From: Mycobacterium simulans
GTDB lineage: Bacteria > Actinomycetota > Actinomycetes > Mycobacteriales > Mycobacteriaceae
Reading direction: 5' to 3'
NCBI RefSeq assembly: GCF_900232995.1
Contig: NZ_OCVX01000007.1
Span: 528,573-576,129 of the forward strand
Length of the DNA: 47,557 nucleotides
Shown: piece by piece, positions 1 to 8,326 of the stretch
How positions within the stretch are numbered: the first letter of the stretch is position 1
Layout: the number at the start of each line of letters is the position of its first letter
The notes under the pieces: generated by a model
The model's input: only the letters and a program-made list of their open reading frames with translations
What the model was told of the DNA's origin: nothing
The model's database searches: none
Position numbers and translations under genes: made by a program

Positions 1-16
1 GGACGGACCGAGGTGC

Positions 17-41
17 GGTACCTCCCCTGCGGGGGAGGACC
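17..41 (+). promoter_or_regulatory. GC-rich hairpin in the pheS leader
   Basis: CCTCCCC (21-27) and GGGGAGG (32-38) form a perfect 7-bp stem with a TGCG loop, and GGT/ACC (17-19/39-41) extend it past a bulged A. No T-run follows, so a classical intrinsic terminator is unlikely. It lies about 26 bases before the pheS ribosome binding site and could belong to a leader or attenuator that begins outside the window. The hairpin is seen directly; its role is inference. Confidence 0.4.
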
Positions 42-83
42 GGGCAGCCCGATCAGCCTCGTCAGCAAGGAGAGAGTCGCCGC

Positions 84-1142
84 GTGGGTGATCCCCCCCT
101 CGAGTCGATAGTGTCGATGTTGTCGCCGGAAGCACTGGCGAAGGCGGTCAACGCCGCTCAGCAGGCCATCGCGCTGGCGGACAATCTGGACGCGTTGGCG
201 CGTATCAAGACCGAACACCTCGGTGACCGCTCGCCGCTGGCGCTGGCGCGCCAAGCGCTCGCCACCCTGCCCAAGGCAGAGCGCGCCGACGCCGGCAAGC
301 GGGTCAACATCGCGCGCGGCGACGCCCAGCGCAGCTACGACGAACGGTTGGCGACGCTACGCGCGGAGCGTGACGCGGCGGTGTTGGTCGCCGAAGGAAT
401 CGACGTCACGCTGCCATCGACGCGGCAGCCGACAGGGGCCCGGCATCCGATCACAATCCTGGCCGAGCACATCGCCGACACCTTCATCGCGATGGGCTGG
501 GAACTGGCCGAGGGCCCAGAGGTCGAGACCGAACAGTTCAACTTCGATGCCCTGAACTTCCCAGCCGACCACCCGGCCCGCAGCGAGCAGGACACTTTCT
601 ACATTGCGCCCGAGGATTCCCGCCAGCTGCTGCGCACCCACACCTCGCCGGTGCAGGTGCGCACCCTGCTGCAGCGCGAATTGCCGGTCTACATCATCTC
701 GATCGGCCGCACCTTCCGCACCGACGAACTTGATGCCACCCACACGCCGGTCTTCCATCAGATTGAAGGCCTGGCGGTGGATCGCGGGCTCACCATGGCG
801 CACCTACGAGGAACGCTGGACGCGTTCGCGCGCGCCGAGTTCGGACCGTTGGCGCGCACCCGGATTCGGCCGCATTTCTTCCCATTCACCGAACCCTCCG
901 CGGAGGTTGATGTCTGGTTCGCCAACAAGAAGGGGGGCGCCGACTGGGTGGAATGGGGCGGCTGCGGAATGGTGCATCCAAACGTGTTGCGTGCCGCCGG
1001 AATTGACCCGGAGGTCTACTCCGGCTTCGCGTTCGGGATGGGCCTGGAGCGAACCTTGCAGTTCCGCAACGGCATTCCCGACATGCGCGACATGGTCGAG
1101 GGAGACATTCGATTCACGTTGCCGTACGGGGTGGGGGCGTAG
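84..1142 (+). CDS. pheS: Phenylalanyl-tRNA synthetase alpha subunit
   Basis: Catalytic subunit of the cytoplasmic (alpha-beta)2 class II synthetase that charges tRNA-Phe. The N-terminal third (about residues 12-110) is the helical tRNA-binding coiled coil. The catalytic core carries class II motif 2 (around GRTFRTDELDATH) and motif 3 (GFAFGMGLERTLQFRN), both intact. The GTG start at 84 has an AAGGAGAG ribosome binding site at 67-74 with good spacing and gives 352 residues. An ATG at 117 would give 341 residues, the length I recall for the M. tuberculosis protein, so the start is not settled. The TAG stop shares one base with the pheT start, indicating a two-gene operon with coupled translation. 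Confidence 0.97.
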   Translation: MGDPPLESIVSMLSPEALAKAVNAAQQAIALADNLDALARIKTEHLGDRSPLALARQALATLPKAERADAGKRVNIARGDAQRSYDERLATLRAERDAAVLVAEGIDVTLPSTRQPTGARHPITILAEHIADTFIAMGWELAEGPEVETEQFNFDALNFPADHPARSEQDTFYIAPEDSRQLLRTHTSPVQVRTLLQRELPVYIISIGRTFRTDELDATHTPVFHQIEGLAVDRGLTMAHLRGTLDAFARAEFGPLARTRIRPHFFPFTEPSAEVDVWFANKKGGADWVEWGGCGMVHPNVLRAAGIDPEVYSGFAFGMGLERTLQFRNGIPDMRDMVEGDIRFTLPYGVGA

Positions 1143-3637
1143 TGCGCGTTCCGTATAGCTGGCTGCGCGAGGTCATTTCGGTCGGCGCACCCGGTTGGGA
1201 TGTTGACCCCGGCGAGCTTGAGCAGACGCTGGTGCGCATCGGCCACGAGGTCGAAGAGGTAATCACCCTGGGGCCGGTCGAGGGCCCGCTGACTGTCGGT
1301 CGGGTGCTCGAGATCGAGGAGCTCGCCGGGCTCAAGAAGCCGATCCGAGCCTGTCTGGTAGACATCGGCGACGGCCAACAGCACGAGATCGTGTGCGGTG
1401 CAACTAATTTCGCTGCCCGTGAGCTAGTCATGGTGGCGCTGCCCGGCACCATATTGCCTGGCGGATTTACCATCACGTCCCGCAAGACCTATGGCCGCAA
1501 CTCCGACGGCATGATCTGCTCGGCGGCCGAACTCGGATTGGGCGCGGACCACTCCGGCATTCTGGTGCTACCACCCGGAACGGCCGAACCCGGAACCGCG
1601 GGTGCCGGGGTGCTGCAACTCGACGATGTGGTCTTTCACCTGGCCATTACCCCTGACCGCGGTTACTGCATGTCGGTGCGTGGCTTGGCGCGTGAAATCG
1701 CCTGCGCTTACGACTTGGACTTCGTAGACCCGGCCTCTAATACCGTGGTGCCTGCGCTGCCGGTCGAGCGGCAGGCATGGCCGCTGACGGTGCAGCCGGA
1801 AACCGGGGTGCGCCGCTTCGCGTTGCGCCCGGTCACCGGGATTGACCCGACCGCCGTATCGCCCTGGTGGCTGCAGCGCCGGCTGCTACTTTGCGGCATC
1901 CGCGCGACCTCGCCGGCCGTGGACGTGACCAACTACGTGATGCTCGAACTTGGCCACCCGATGCACGCGCACGACCGCAATCGGATTACCGGGGGCTTCG
2001 GCGTGCGCTTTGCCCGGCCCGGCGAGACCGTCGTCACTCTTGACGACGTCGAGCGCCGACTGGACCCGGCCGATGTCCTCATCGTTGACGACGTCGCGAC
2101 CACAGCGATTGGCGGCGTGATGGGGGCGGCAAGCACCGAGGTGCGCTCCGAATCGACCGACGTGCTGCTGGAGGCCGCGGTATGGGACGCCGCGGCGGTG
2201 TCGCGCACCCAGCGGCGGCTACACCTGCCCAGCGAGGCGGCCCGTCGTTACGAGCGCTCGGTAGACCCGGCCATTTCGGTGGCCGCCCTGGACCGGTGCG
2301 CCGCATTGCTCGCCGACATTGCCGGGGGAGCGGTGGACCCGACCCTGACCGATTGGCGCGGGGAACCGCCGCGTGATGACTGGTCGTTGCCGCCGATCAG
2401 GATCGCCGTCGATCTGCCGGATCGCCTTGCCGGAGTGGCTTATCCGCAAGGCACGACCGCTCGCCGGCTGGCCCAAATCGGTGCCCGGGTAACCCAAGAC
2501 GGCAACAACTTGACCGTGACGCCGCCGAGCTGGCGCCCGGATCTGCTGCAGCCTGCCGACCTTGTCGAGGAGGTGCTGCGATTGGAGGGCCTGGAGGTGG
2601 TTCCGTCGGTGCTTCCCGCGGCACCCGCGGGTCGTGGGCTCACGGCGGTACAAAAGCGTCGCCGCGCGATCGGTAAGTCGCTGGCGCTGTCCGGCTATGT
2701 CGAGATTCTGCCGACGCCTTTTCTGCCCGCCGGTGTGTTCGACGTGTGGGGGCTTTCGGCGGATGACCCGCGACGTATCACGACGCACGTACTGAACCCG
2801 CTGGAGGCCGATCGTCCGCAGCTCGCTACCACGCTGTTGCCAGCTCTGCTGGAAGCGTTGGCGCGCAACGTATCCCGAGGTCTCGTTGACGCCGCGCTGT
2901 TTGCCGTCGCCCAGGTGGTACAGCCCACCGAGCAGACTCGTGGCGTCGGGCTGATCCCGGTGGACCGCCGACCGACCGAAGCCGAGATCGCCATGCTGGA
3001 CGCGTCTTTGCCTCGGCAACCGCAACATGTCGCCGTGGTACTTGCCGGCCTGCGCGAACCGCGCGGTCCGTGGGGTCCCGGGCGACCAGTGGAAGCCTGG
3101 GACGCCTTCGAAGCCGTGCGAATCATCGCGCGCGCCAGCGGTGTTGACCTAGCCCTCCGGGCGGCCCAGTACCTGCCGTGGCACCCGGGCCGGTGCGCGG
3201 AAGTACGCGTCGGTGAAATTGTTGTTGGTCACGCAGGGCAGCTACATCCCGCGGTGATTGAGCGCTCGGGCCTGCCGAAGGGGACCTGCGCGATCGAGCT
3301 GAACCTGGACGCGATTCCGATCGTCGAGGCATTGCCGGCGCCCAGGGTCTCGCCCTTCCCGGCCGTATTCCAGGACGTCAGCTTGGTGGTGTCCGCGGAT
3401 GTTCCCGCTCAGTCGGTGGCGGACGCCGTTCGGGAAGGGGCCGGCGCCCTGCTCGAGCACATTGAGCTGTTCGATGTCTTCGCCGGCCCGCAGATCGGCG
3501 AGCATCGCAAGTCGCTGACGTTCGCCCTGCGGTTTCGCGCGCCGGATCGCACGCTTACCGAAGACGACGCCACCGCGGCCCGCGACGCCGCGGTGCAACG
3601 CGCGGCCGAGCTGGTCGGCGCCGTGCTGCGCACCTGA
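1142..3637 (+). CDS. pheT: Phenylalanyl-tRNA synthetase beta subunit
   Basis: Beta subunit of PheRS (831 residues, full length for bacteria), responsible for tRNA-Phe recognition and for editing mischarged Tyr-tRNA-Phe. The order is as expected: N-terminal B1 and OB-fold tRNA-binding region (about 1-150), B3/B4 editing region (about 200-400), B5 DNA-binding-like domain, the inactive class II-like core, and a C-terminal ferredoxin-fold anticodon-binding domain (about 738-831). The GTG start overlaps the pheS stop by one base. No clear terminator follows; about 210 bp of intergenic DNA separate it from the next PE gene. Confidence 0.97.
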   Translation: MRVPYSWLREVISVGAPGWDVDPGELEQTLVRIGHEVEEVITLGPVEGPLTVGRVLEIEELAGLKKPIRACLVDIGDGQQHEIVCGATNFAARELVMVALPGTILPGGFTITSRKTYGRNSDGMICSAAELGLGADHSGILVLPPGTAEPGTAGAGVLQLDDVVFHLAITPDRGYCMSVRGLAREIACAYDLDFVDPASNTVVPALPVERQAWPLTVQPETGVRRFALRPVTGIDPTAVSPWWLQRRLLLCGIRATSPAVDVTNYVMLELGHPMHAHDRNRITGGFGVRFARPGETVVTLDDVERRLDPADVLIVDDVATTAIGGVMGAASTEVRSESTDVLLEAAVWDAAAVSRTQRRLHLPSEAARRYERSVDPAISVAALDRCAALLADIAGGAVDPTLTDWRGEPPRDDWSLPPIRIAVDLPDRLAGVAYPQGTTARRLAQIGARVTQDGNNLTVTPPSWRPDLLQPADLVEEVLRLEGLEVVPSVLPAAPAGRGLTAVQKRRRAIGKSLALSGYVEILPTPFLPAGVFDVWGLSADDPRRITTHVLNPLEADRPQLATTLLPALLEALARNVSRGLVDAALFAVAQVVQPTEQTRGVGLIPVDRRPTEAEIAMLDASLPRQPQHVAVVLAGLREPRGPWGPGRPVEAWDAFEAVRIIARASGVDLALRAAQYLPWHPGRCAEVRVGEIVVGHAGQLHPAVIERSGLPKGTCAIELNLDAIPIVEALPAPRVSPFPAVFQDVSLVVSADVPAQSVADAVREGAGALLEHIELFDVFAGPQIGEHRKSLTFALRFRAPDRTLTEDDATAARDAAVQRAAELVGAVLRT

Positions 3638-3799
3638 TCCGCGTCACCCTCATCGACCAGCAGAAATGCATTCACATTCGCGATCCGTGTGTCGCTGACG
3701 AACGCCGGTTCTGGCATCACCTGTCGAAAACCGTACGAAATACTGGCAATTCCCTGAAAATTCGACACATGTAGAGCTGTGCGGGCGACGTGAGATTTA

Positions 3800-3841
3800 G
3801 ATTCATCTGTGGATGACCATCGGTCATTTTGGGGATGAATC
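3800..3841 (+). promoter_or_regulatory. Nested inverted repeats before the first PE gene
   Basis: An outer pair, GATTCATC (3800-3807) and GATGAATC (3834-3841), encloses an inner palindrome TGACC-ATC-GGTCA (3814-3826). The two share almost the same centre. The element ends at the AGGGAG ribosome binding site (3842-3847). It could be a regulator binding site or an mRNA hairpin controlling translation. The symmetry is seen directly; the function is inferred. Confidence 0.45.
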
Positions 3842-3853
3842 AGGGAGATGAAT

Positions 3854-5290
3854 ATGTCGTATGTGATCGCGGTGCCGGAACTCGTCGAGGCGGCGGCCCA
3901 AGAACTTGCCAGTATTCGCTCGGCGCTGAACGAGGCCGCTGCGACCGCCGCAGGCCCCACGACTGGGGTTGCTGCTGCGGCCGCCGATGAGGTGTCGATG
4001 GCGATCTCGCAATTGTTCGGTGCGCATGGTCAGGAATTTCAAGCACTTAGCGCCCAGGCTGCGGCGTTTCATGACGAGTTCGTCAACTTGCTCAACGCTG
4101 GTGCCGCTGCCTACGGCAACGCCGAGGCCACCGGCGTACAGGCCATGCTGAGCGCGGTGAACGTGCCCGCACCGATTCAGGCGGTCGCGGCGCCATACGA
4201 AACGCTCTTGTCGCACACCGCTACCAACCTGCAAAGCCTCGGAAGTGCCGTCGCCGCGAACCCGGCGCCCTTCCTGCAACAGCTCGTCAACAACCAGATC
4301 GGCTACGGCCAGTTAATCGGCACCTCGTTGCAAAACACGGTGACCAACTTGCCCGCGACATTGGCCGAGTTGCCGGCGGACGTCCAAGCTGCATTCCAGG
4401 GCCTACAGGCTGTCAATCCGGCTGCCGTCGTGCAGCAGCTGGTGACCAACCAGGCCGGCTTCGCTCAAACGATTTCCTCGGCACTGCAGAGCGCCGGCCA
4501 GGACTTTGTCGTCGGGGCGCAAGCTTTGCCGGCGAGCCTCCAAGCCGCGTCGCAAGCCCTTTCGGTGGGTGACTTCACCGGCGCGGCGGACGCTGTTGGC
4601 GCTGGCGTAACAAACCTGTTCATAACGGGATTCGACGTGACGGCAGGGGCGGATGGAGTCTTGGCCATCACGCCCACCGGGACATTGGGAGAGTTGTTAC
4701 CCATCTTCTCCATCCCCGGACAGATGGCGCAGAACTTCACCAACATGTTGCCCGCAGGCTCCATTTCGGCAATGGTGTCGCAGAACTTCACCAACTTGGT
4801 TCAGACCGCCACGGATGCCGGTGTCACGTCAACGATCAGCATCTTCTTCGACCCAACAACCCCGACGGGCATTGGAGTGGCCATCGACGCCACCGTGGGT
4901 TTGCCGCTCGCGTTGGGTATCGATGCGCTCGGCGGGCCAATCAACGGGCTGAATGCGCTGGGCTCCAGCGCGATCACGTTCGTCAACGCCGTGCAGACCG
5001 GCAACGCGCTCGAAGCCGCCACTGTAGTCCTGGGTGCTCCAGCCGTCGTCGCCGATGCCTTCCTCAACGGCCAGTCAACCTTCCCCCTCACAATTGACGC
5101 GCTGGGGATTCCCACCACCCTCAACTTGCCGTTGGATGGAATTCTTGTTCCGCCAGGGCCCTACACCGCAACGATTCCACTTCTTGGTTCAACCGCTACC
5201 GTCACGGGCACGCCCCTTGGCGGCATCGTTCCCGCGCTGCTGACCTTCCTGCCCGAACAGCTAGCGGAGGCAGTTGGCGCGGCTGCGTAA
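3854..5290 (+). CDS. PE family protein, first copy
   Basis: Residues 1 to about 95 form the alpha-helical PE domain, including PTTGVAAAAADEVSMAIS and the conserved AFHDEFVNLL end. PE proteins are usually exported by ESX type VII systems, often with a PPE partner; no partner is adjacent. The remaining ~380 residues are non-PGRS: helical to about 230, then a Gly/Pro/Thr-rich segment with VTNLFITGFDVT, NFTNMLPAGSIS and a terminal LGGIVPALLTFLPEQLAEA. The same domain recurs in the PE gene at 8327. No lipase-type serine motif is recognisable. Two ATGs are possible; the second (3854) is six bases from AGGGAG and gives the canonical MSYV start (478 residues), whereas 3848 touches the ribosome binding site. 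A broken regulator follows. I do not recognise an H37Rv equivalent at this position. Confidence 0.88.
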   Translation: MSYVIAVPELVEAAAQELASIRSALNEAAATAAGPTTGVAAAAADEVSMAISQLFGAHGQEFQALSAQAAAFHDEFVNLLNAGAAAYGNAEATGVQAMLSAVNVPAPIQAVAAPYETLLSHTATNLQSLGSAVAANPAPFLQQLVNNQIGYGQLIGTSLQNTVTNLPATLAELPADVQAAFQGLQAVNPAAVVQQLVTNQAGFAQTISSALQSAGQDFVVGAQALPASLQAASQALSVGDFTGAADAVGAGVTNLFITGFDVTAGADGVLAITPTGTLGELLPIFSIPGQMAQNFTNMLPAGSISAMVSQNFTNLVQTATDAGVTSTISIFFDPTTPTGIGVAIDATVGLPLALGIDALGGPINGLNALGSSAITFVNAVQTGNALEAATVVLGAPAVVADAFLNGQSTFPLTIDALGIPTTLNLPLDGILVPPGPYTATIPLLGSTATVTGTPLGGIVPALLTFLPEQLAEAVGAAA

Positions 5291-5398
5291 CCTCTGGTGC
5301 CAAGTCGCTAAAGGTTGACAACCCTCGTCGAATGCTACGTACTGCCGCCCATGTAATTGCGCGCAAATGTTTGCTGTGCGCCTCTGTGGGGAGTGCGG

Positions 5399-8162
5399 AT
5401 GACCGTCGAGTTCCGGTTGCTCGGCGACGTCGAAGTTCGAGTCGACGGGCGCCGGCTCGACGCTGGCCATGCGCGGCAGGTCGGATCGCGCCCCATATTC
5501 CGCACGAAGTTCGTTGACCCGTTATCTGTCTCGGCTGAGGAGTTTGATTGCACCGATTGCACCGGTAGATGGCGTGGTGATTTCACGTGGGCCGGGGGGA
5601 TATGTGCTCATGACGGATGCGTCTTCGGTCGATTTGCATCGGTTCCGAAACTTGGTCGCTACGGCGAGGGCTACCGACAACCCCGTTGGGGCGGCTGCAT
5701 TGTTCGATCGCTCGCTGGCTCTGTGGTCTGGTGAGCCGTTCGCGTCCTTGGACGCGCCGTGGGTAAACGATTTGCGCGGCGCTCTTGTTGCCGAGTGGCG
5801 TTCGGCCACATTGGATCGCAACGACGCCGCGTTGCAAGCCGGGCGGCATGCTGAGTTGCTGGTGGAGCTGACCGCTGCGCATGCGGCCAGCCCGCTCGAC
5901 GAACGCTTGGGCGGACAGTTGATGTTGGCCCAATACCGCGGTGGGCGGCAGGCCGATGCGCTGGAGACCTACCGGCAGATGCGCAAGCGGTTGGTCGACG
6001 AACTCGGAGTTGAACCCGGACCTTCATTACGCAAGGTGCGCCAGCAGATTCTCACCGGCGATGAGGCGAACCGCCGGCAGCAGAGCAGGGCTGAATCGCT
6101 GGTCCGTGCTGTGGTGTCGCCGGGGCCTAACTTCGATCGGTCGCGTTCGGGACTGCCGCGGCGGGCAACCAGCTTTGTCGGCCATGAGCAAGAGGTGAAG
6201 CGCGCCGTCGACGCGCTTCGTGCGGGACCGCTGGTGACGTTGACCGGGGTTGGGGGCGTCGGCAAGACACGGCTGGCTATCGAAGTCGCGCGCCACGAGG
6301 AAGAGCGATTCAGCGATGGAGTAGCGATTTGCGAACTGGCGCCGGTGGAGCACGGAGGCGCGATCGGGCACACCGTCGCAACGGCCTTGCGGTTGCGCCA
6401 ACAGTCACACATGGACATCGAGGAATCGGTAGTCGAGTATCTGCGGGCGCGTCAGGTTCTGTTAGTCGTCGACAACTGCGAGCATCTCCTCGACGCGACC
6501 GCAGGTTTGCTGGAGCGCATTGTGCAGCACTGCCCGGGTGTGTCGGTCCTGGCGACCAGTCGACAACCGCTGGGCGTGGAGGGGGAGCGGATTGTCGTTC
6601 TGCCGCCGTTGTCGGTGGAGGATGCCACGCGGTTGTTTGCCGACCGCGCGCGCCTGCAGGCCGGACTTCAACCTTGACCAGCAGCCGACGGGCGCGGTGG
6701 CTGAGATTTGCCGGCGGGTTGACTGCTTGCCGCTGGGTGTGGAGTTGGCCGCAGCGCGGATGCGGATGATGAGCACGTCGGACATGGTCCGGCGGTTGGA
6801 CGGCCTGGGCATGTTGCGTGGCGGGATGCGAAGTAGCCTTCCCCGGCACCAGAGCCTGACCGCGACTATCGAGTGGTCTTATCGAATGCTCACCGAATCC
6901 GAGCAGGCGTTGTTTGCGCGGCTTTCGGTGTTCGCCGGCTCGTTCGACTTGGATGCCGTCCACGGTGTGTATGGGGCCGACGACGGCCGGGGGGTCGAAG
7001 CCGTTGACGCGCTCGAGGACACGCTCGAGTCGCTTGTCGGTCTGGTCGACAAGTCGATGGTGGTCGTGCGCAGCGTCACCGACCGGACCCGGTACGGGGT
7101 CTTGGTAACGCTGCGCGCCTACGGTCGGGACCGTCTGAAAGAGCAAGGGATTGACAAGCAAGTGGCCAAGCGCCACGCGGTTTATTTCACCGAGCTTGCC
7201 GAGCGTGCTGGGATCGGCCTGCACACAGCCGAAGAGCGGGCCTGGGTCGAGCGGATGTTGCCCGACTACGACAACCTACGTACGGCATTCGAGCACGCGA
7301 TGGCCGACAACGACACCGACCTGGCGTTGCGAATGGTCGCCGCGGGCGCGGAGGTGCTCGGCGTACGCGTCGGCTGGTTGCTCTTGCTCACGGGCACGTT
7401 CCTGGCCGCGGTACCTTGCGTGTTGCCTATCCCGGAGACGTGCTGGCCGACGTGGCTCTTTTTGAGGGTGACGCGAGCGGCTTTCTGGCGTACTGGGAGA
7501 AGGAGGTGGCCCGTGCACGTAGCGACGCCGACCCGATCCGGCTGGTGCACACGATCTGCGTCCTGGCTACCTGTCAGGTAGTGCTGGGCAATCCTGATAC
7601 CGCGTTACCTGCCGCCGAGGAGGCGGTGGAAGTCGCCGACAGCACGGCCAACCCTACGACACAGTCGACGGCCTACTTCACGCTTGCCTACTCGCTCAAG
7701 AAGTCTGAACCAGAGCGTGCTTTGAAACTGTTCGACGAGGCTGCCCGGCTGGCCGGCGAGGTGCAGAATTTCTGGTGGTACGGCATCGCGTTGATGGAGG
7801 CAGCGGCGACGCGTGCTGTGCATGGTGATCCCGTGGCTGCGGCGGGATTGTTTATCGAGGGGCTTGACCACTGGGATCGGGGTGGGGACTGGGCCCAGCA
7901 GTGGATCACACTGCGTCACGTCACCCGGTTGTTGGCTCGGCTCGGCGCCGACGACGACGCGGTAGTCGTGCACTGCGCATTGCTGTAAGCGGGCAAGCCG
8001 TCACCGCTGCACGCCGCGCAATTGAGCATCCTGCAAGACCGGCTGGGAGCAGACCGGTTCCAAGCCCACGTTGCATCCGCCGCCGACGGCACTGCCGCGG
8101 TCGCTCGGGCGCGATCCGGACTGCAGCAATTCGCCGAACGTACCGCCATGTTTGCGGTGTAA
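5399..8162 (+). pseudogene. AfsR/SARP-type regulator with NB-ARC domain, degraded
   Basis: The pieces, joined across frames, match a SARP/AfsR-like activator: N-terminal winged-helix start (MTVEFRLLGDVEVRVDG), BTAD domain (about 5550-6060), NB-ARC ATPase with P-loop TGVGGVGKTRLA (about 6240-6275) and Walker B-like VLLVVDNCEHL (about 6456-6490), then a TPR-like C-terminal region. Lesions: a deletion and frame change near 5480 that removes most of the DNA-binding helix-turn-helix; a one-base frame change near 6655-6675; another near 7390-7430; and an in-frame TAA at 7986-7988, after which the same frame continues to the natural end at 8162. The related fragment at 11320 has AAA where this copy has TAA. 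Function is almost certainly lost. It lies between two PE genes, possibly the former activator of one of them. Confidence 0.88.
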
Positions 8163-8240
8163 CAGCTAGATTGAACCGAGGGAATTGCGCCGGTGGATTC
8201 AGCCGGAAATATGGTGCAATTTGGGAGTTTGAATAGTGGG

Positions 8241-8285
8241 TCTCGGCGGGTATAGACCGCAGCAATACCCGCTGTCGTGTCGAGA
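8241..8285 (+). promoter_or_regulatory. Inverted repeat before the second PE gene
   Basis: GCGGGTAT (8246-8253) and ATACCCGC (8265-8272) are exact inverted copies around an 11-base loop, flanked by a looser outer pair TCTCG (8241-8245) and CGAGA (8281-8285). It lies about 30 bases upstream of the GAGGAGAG ribosome binding site (8313-8320). It may be an operator or leader hairpin. Only the symmetry is demonstrated. Confidence 0.4.
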
Positions 8286-8326
8286 CGACGGTTGAGGGTG
8301 CCCGGTTGAGTCGAGGAGAGGCCAAA

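Noticed and set aside
1..83. T-box riboswitch before pheS
   Set aside because: Only 83 bases are visible and no T-box motif or specifier loop is identifiable; only a hairpin can be supported.
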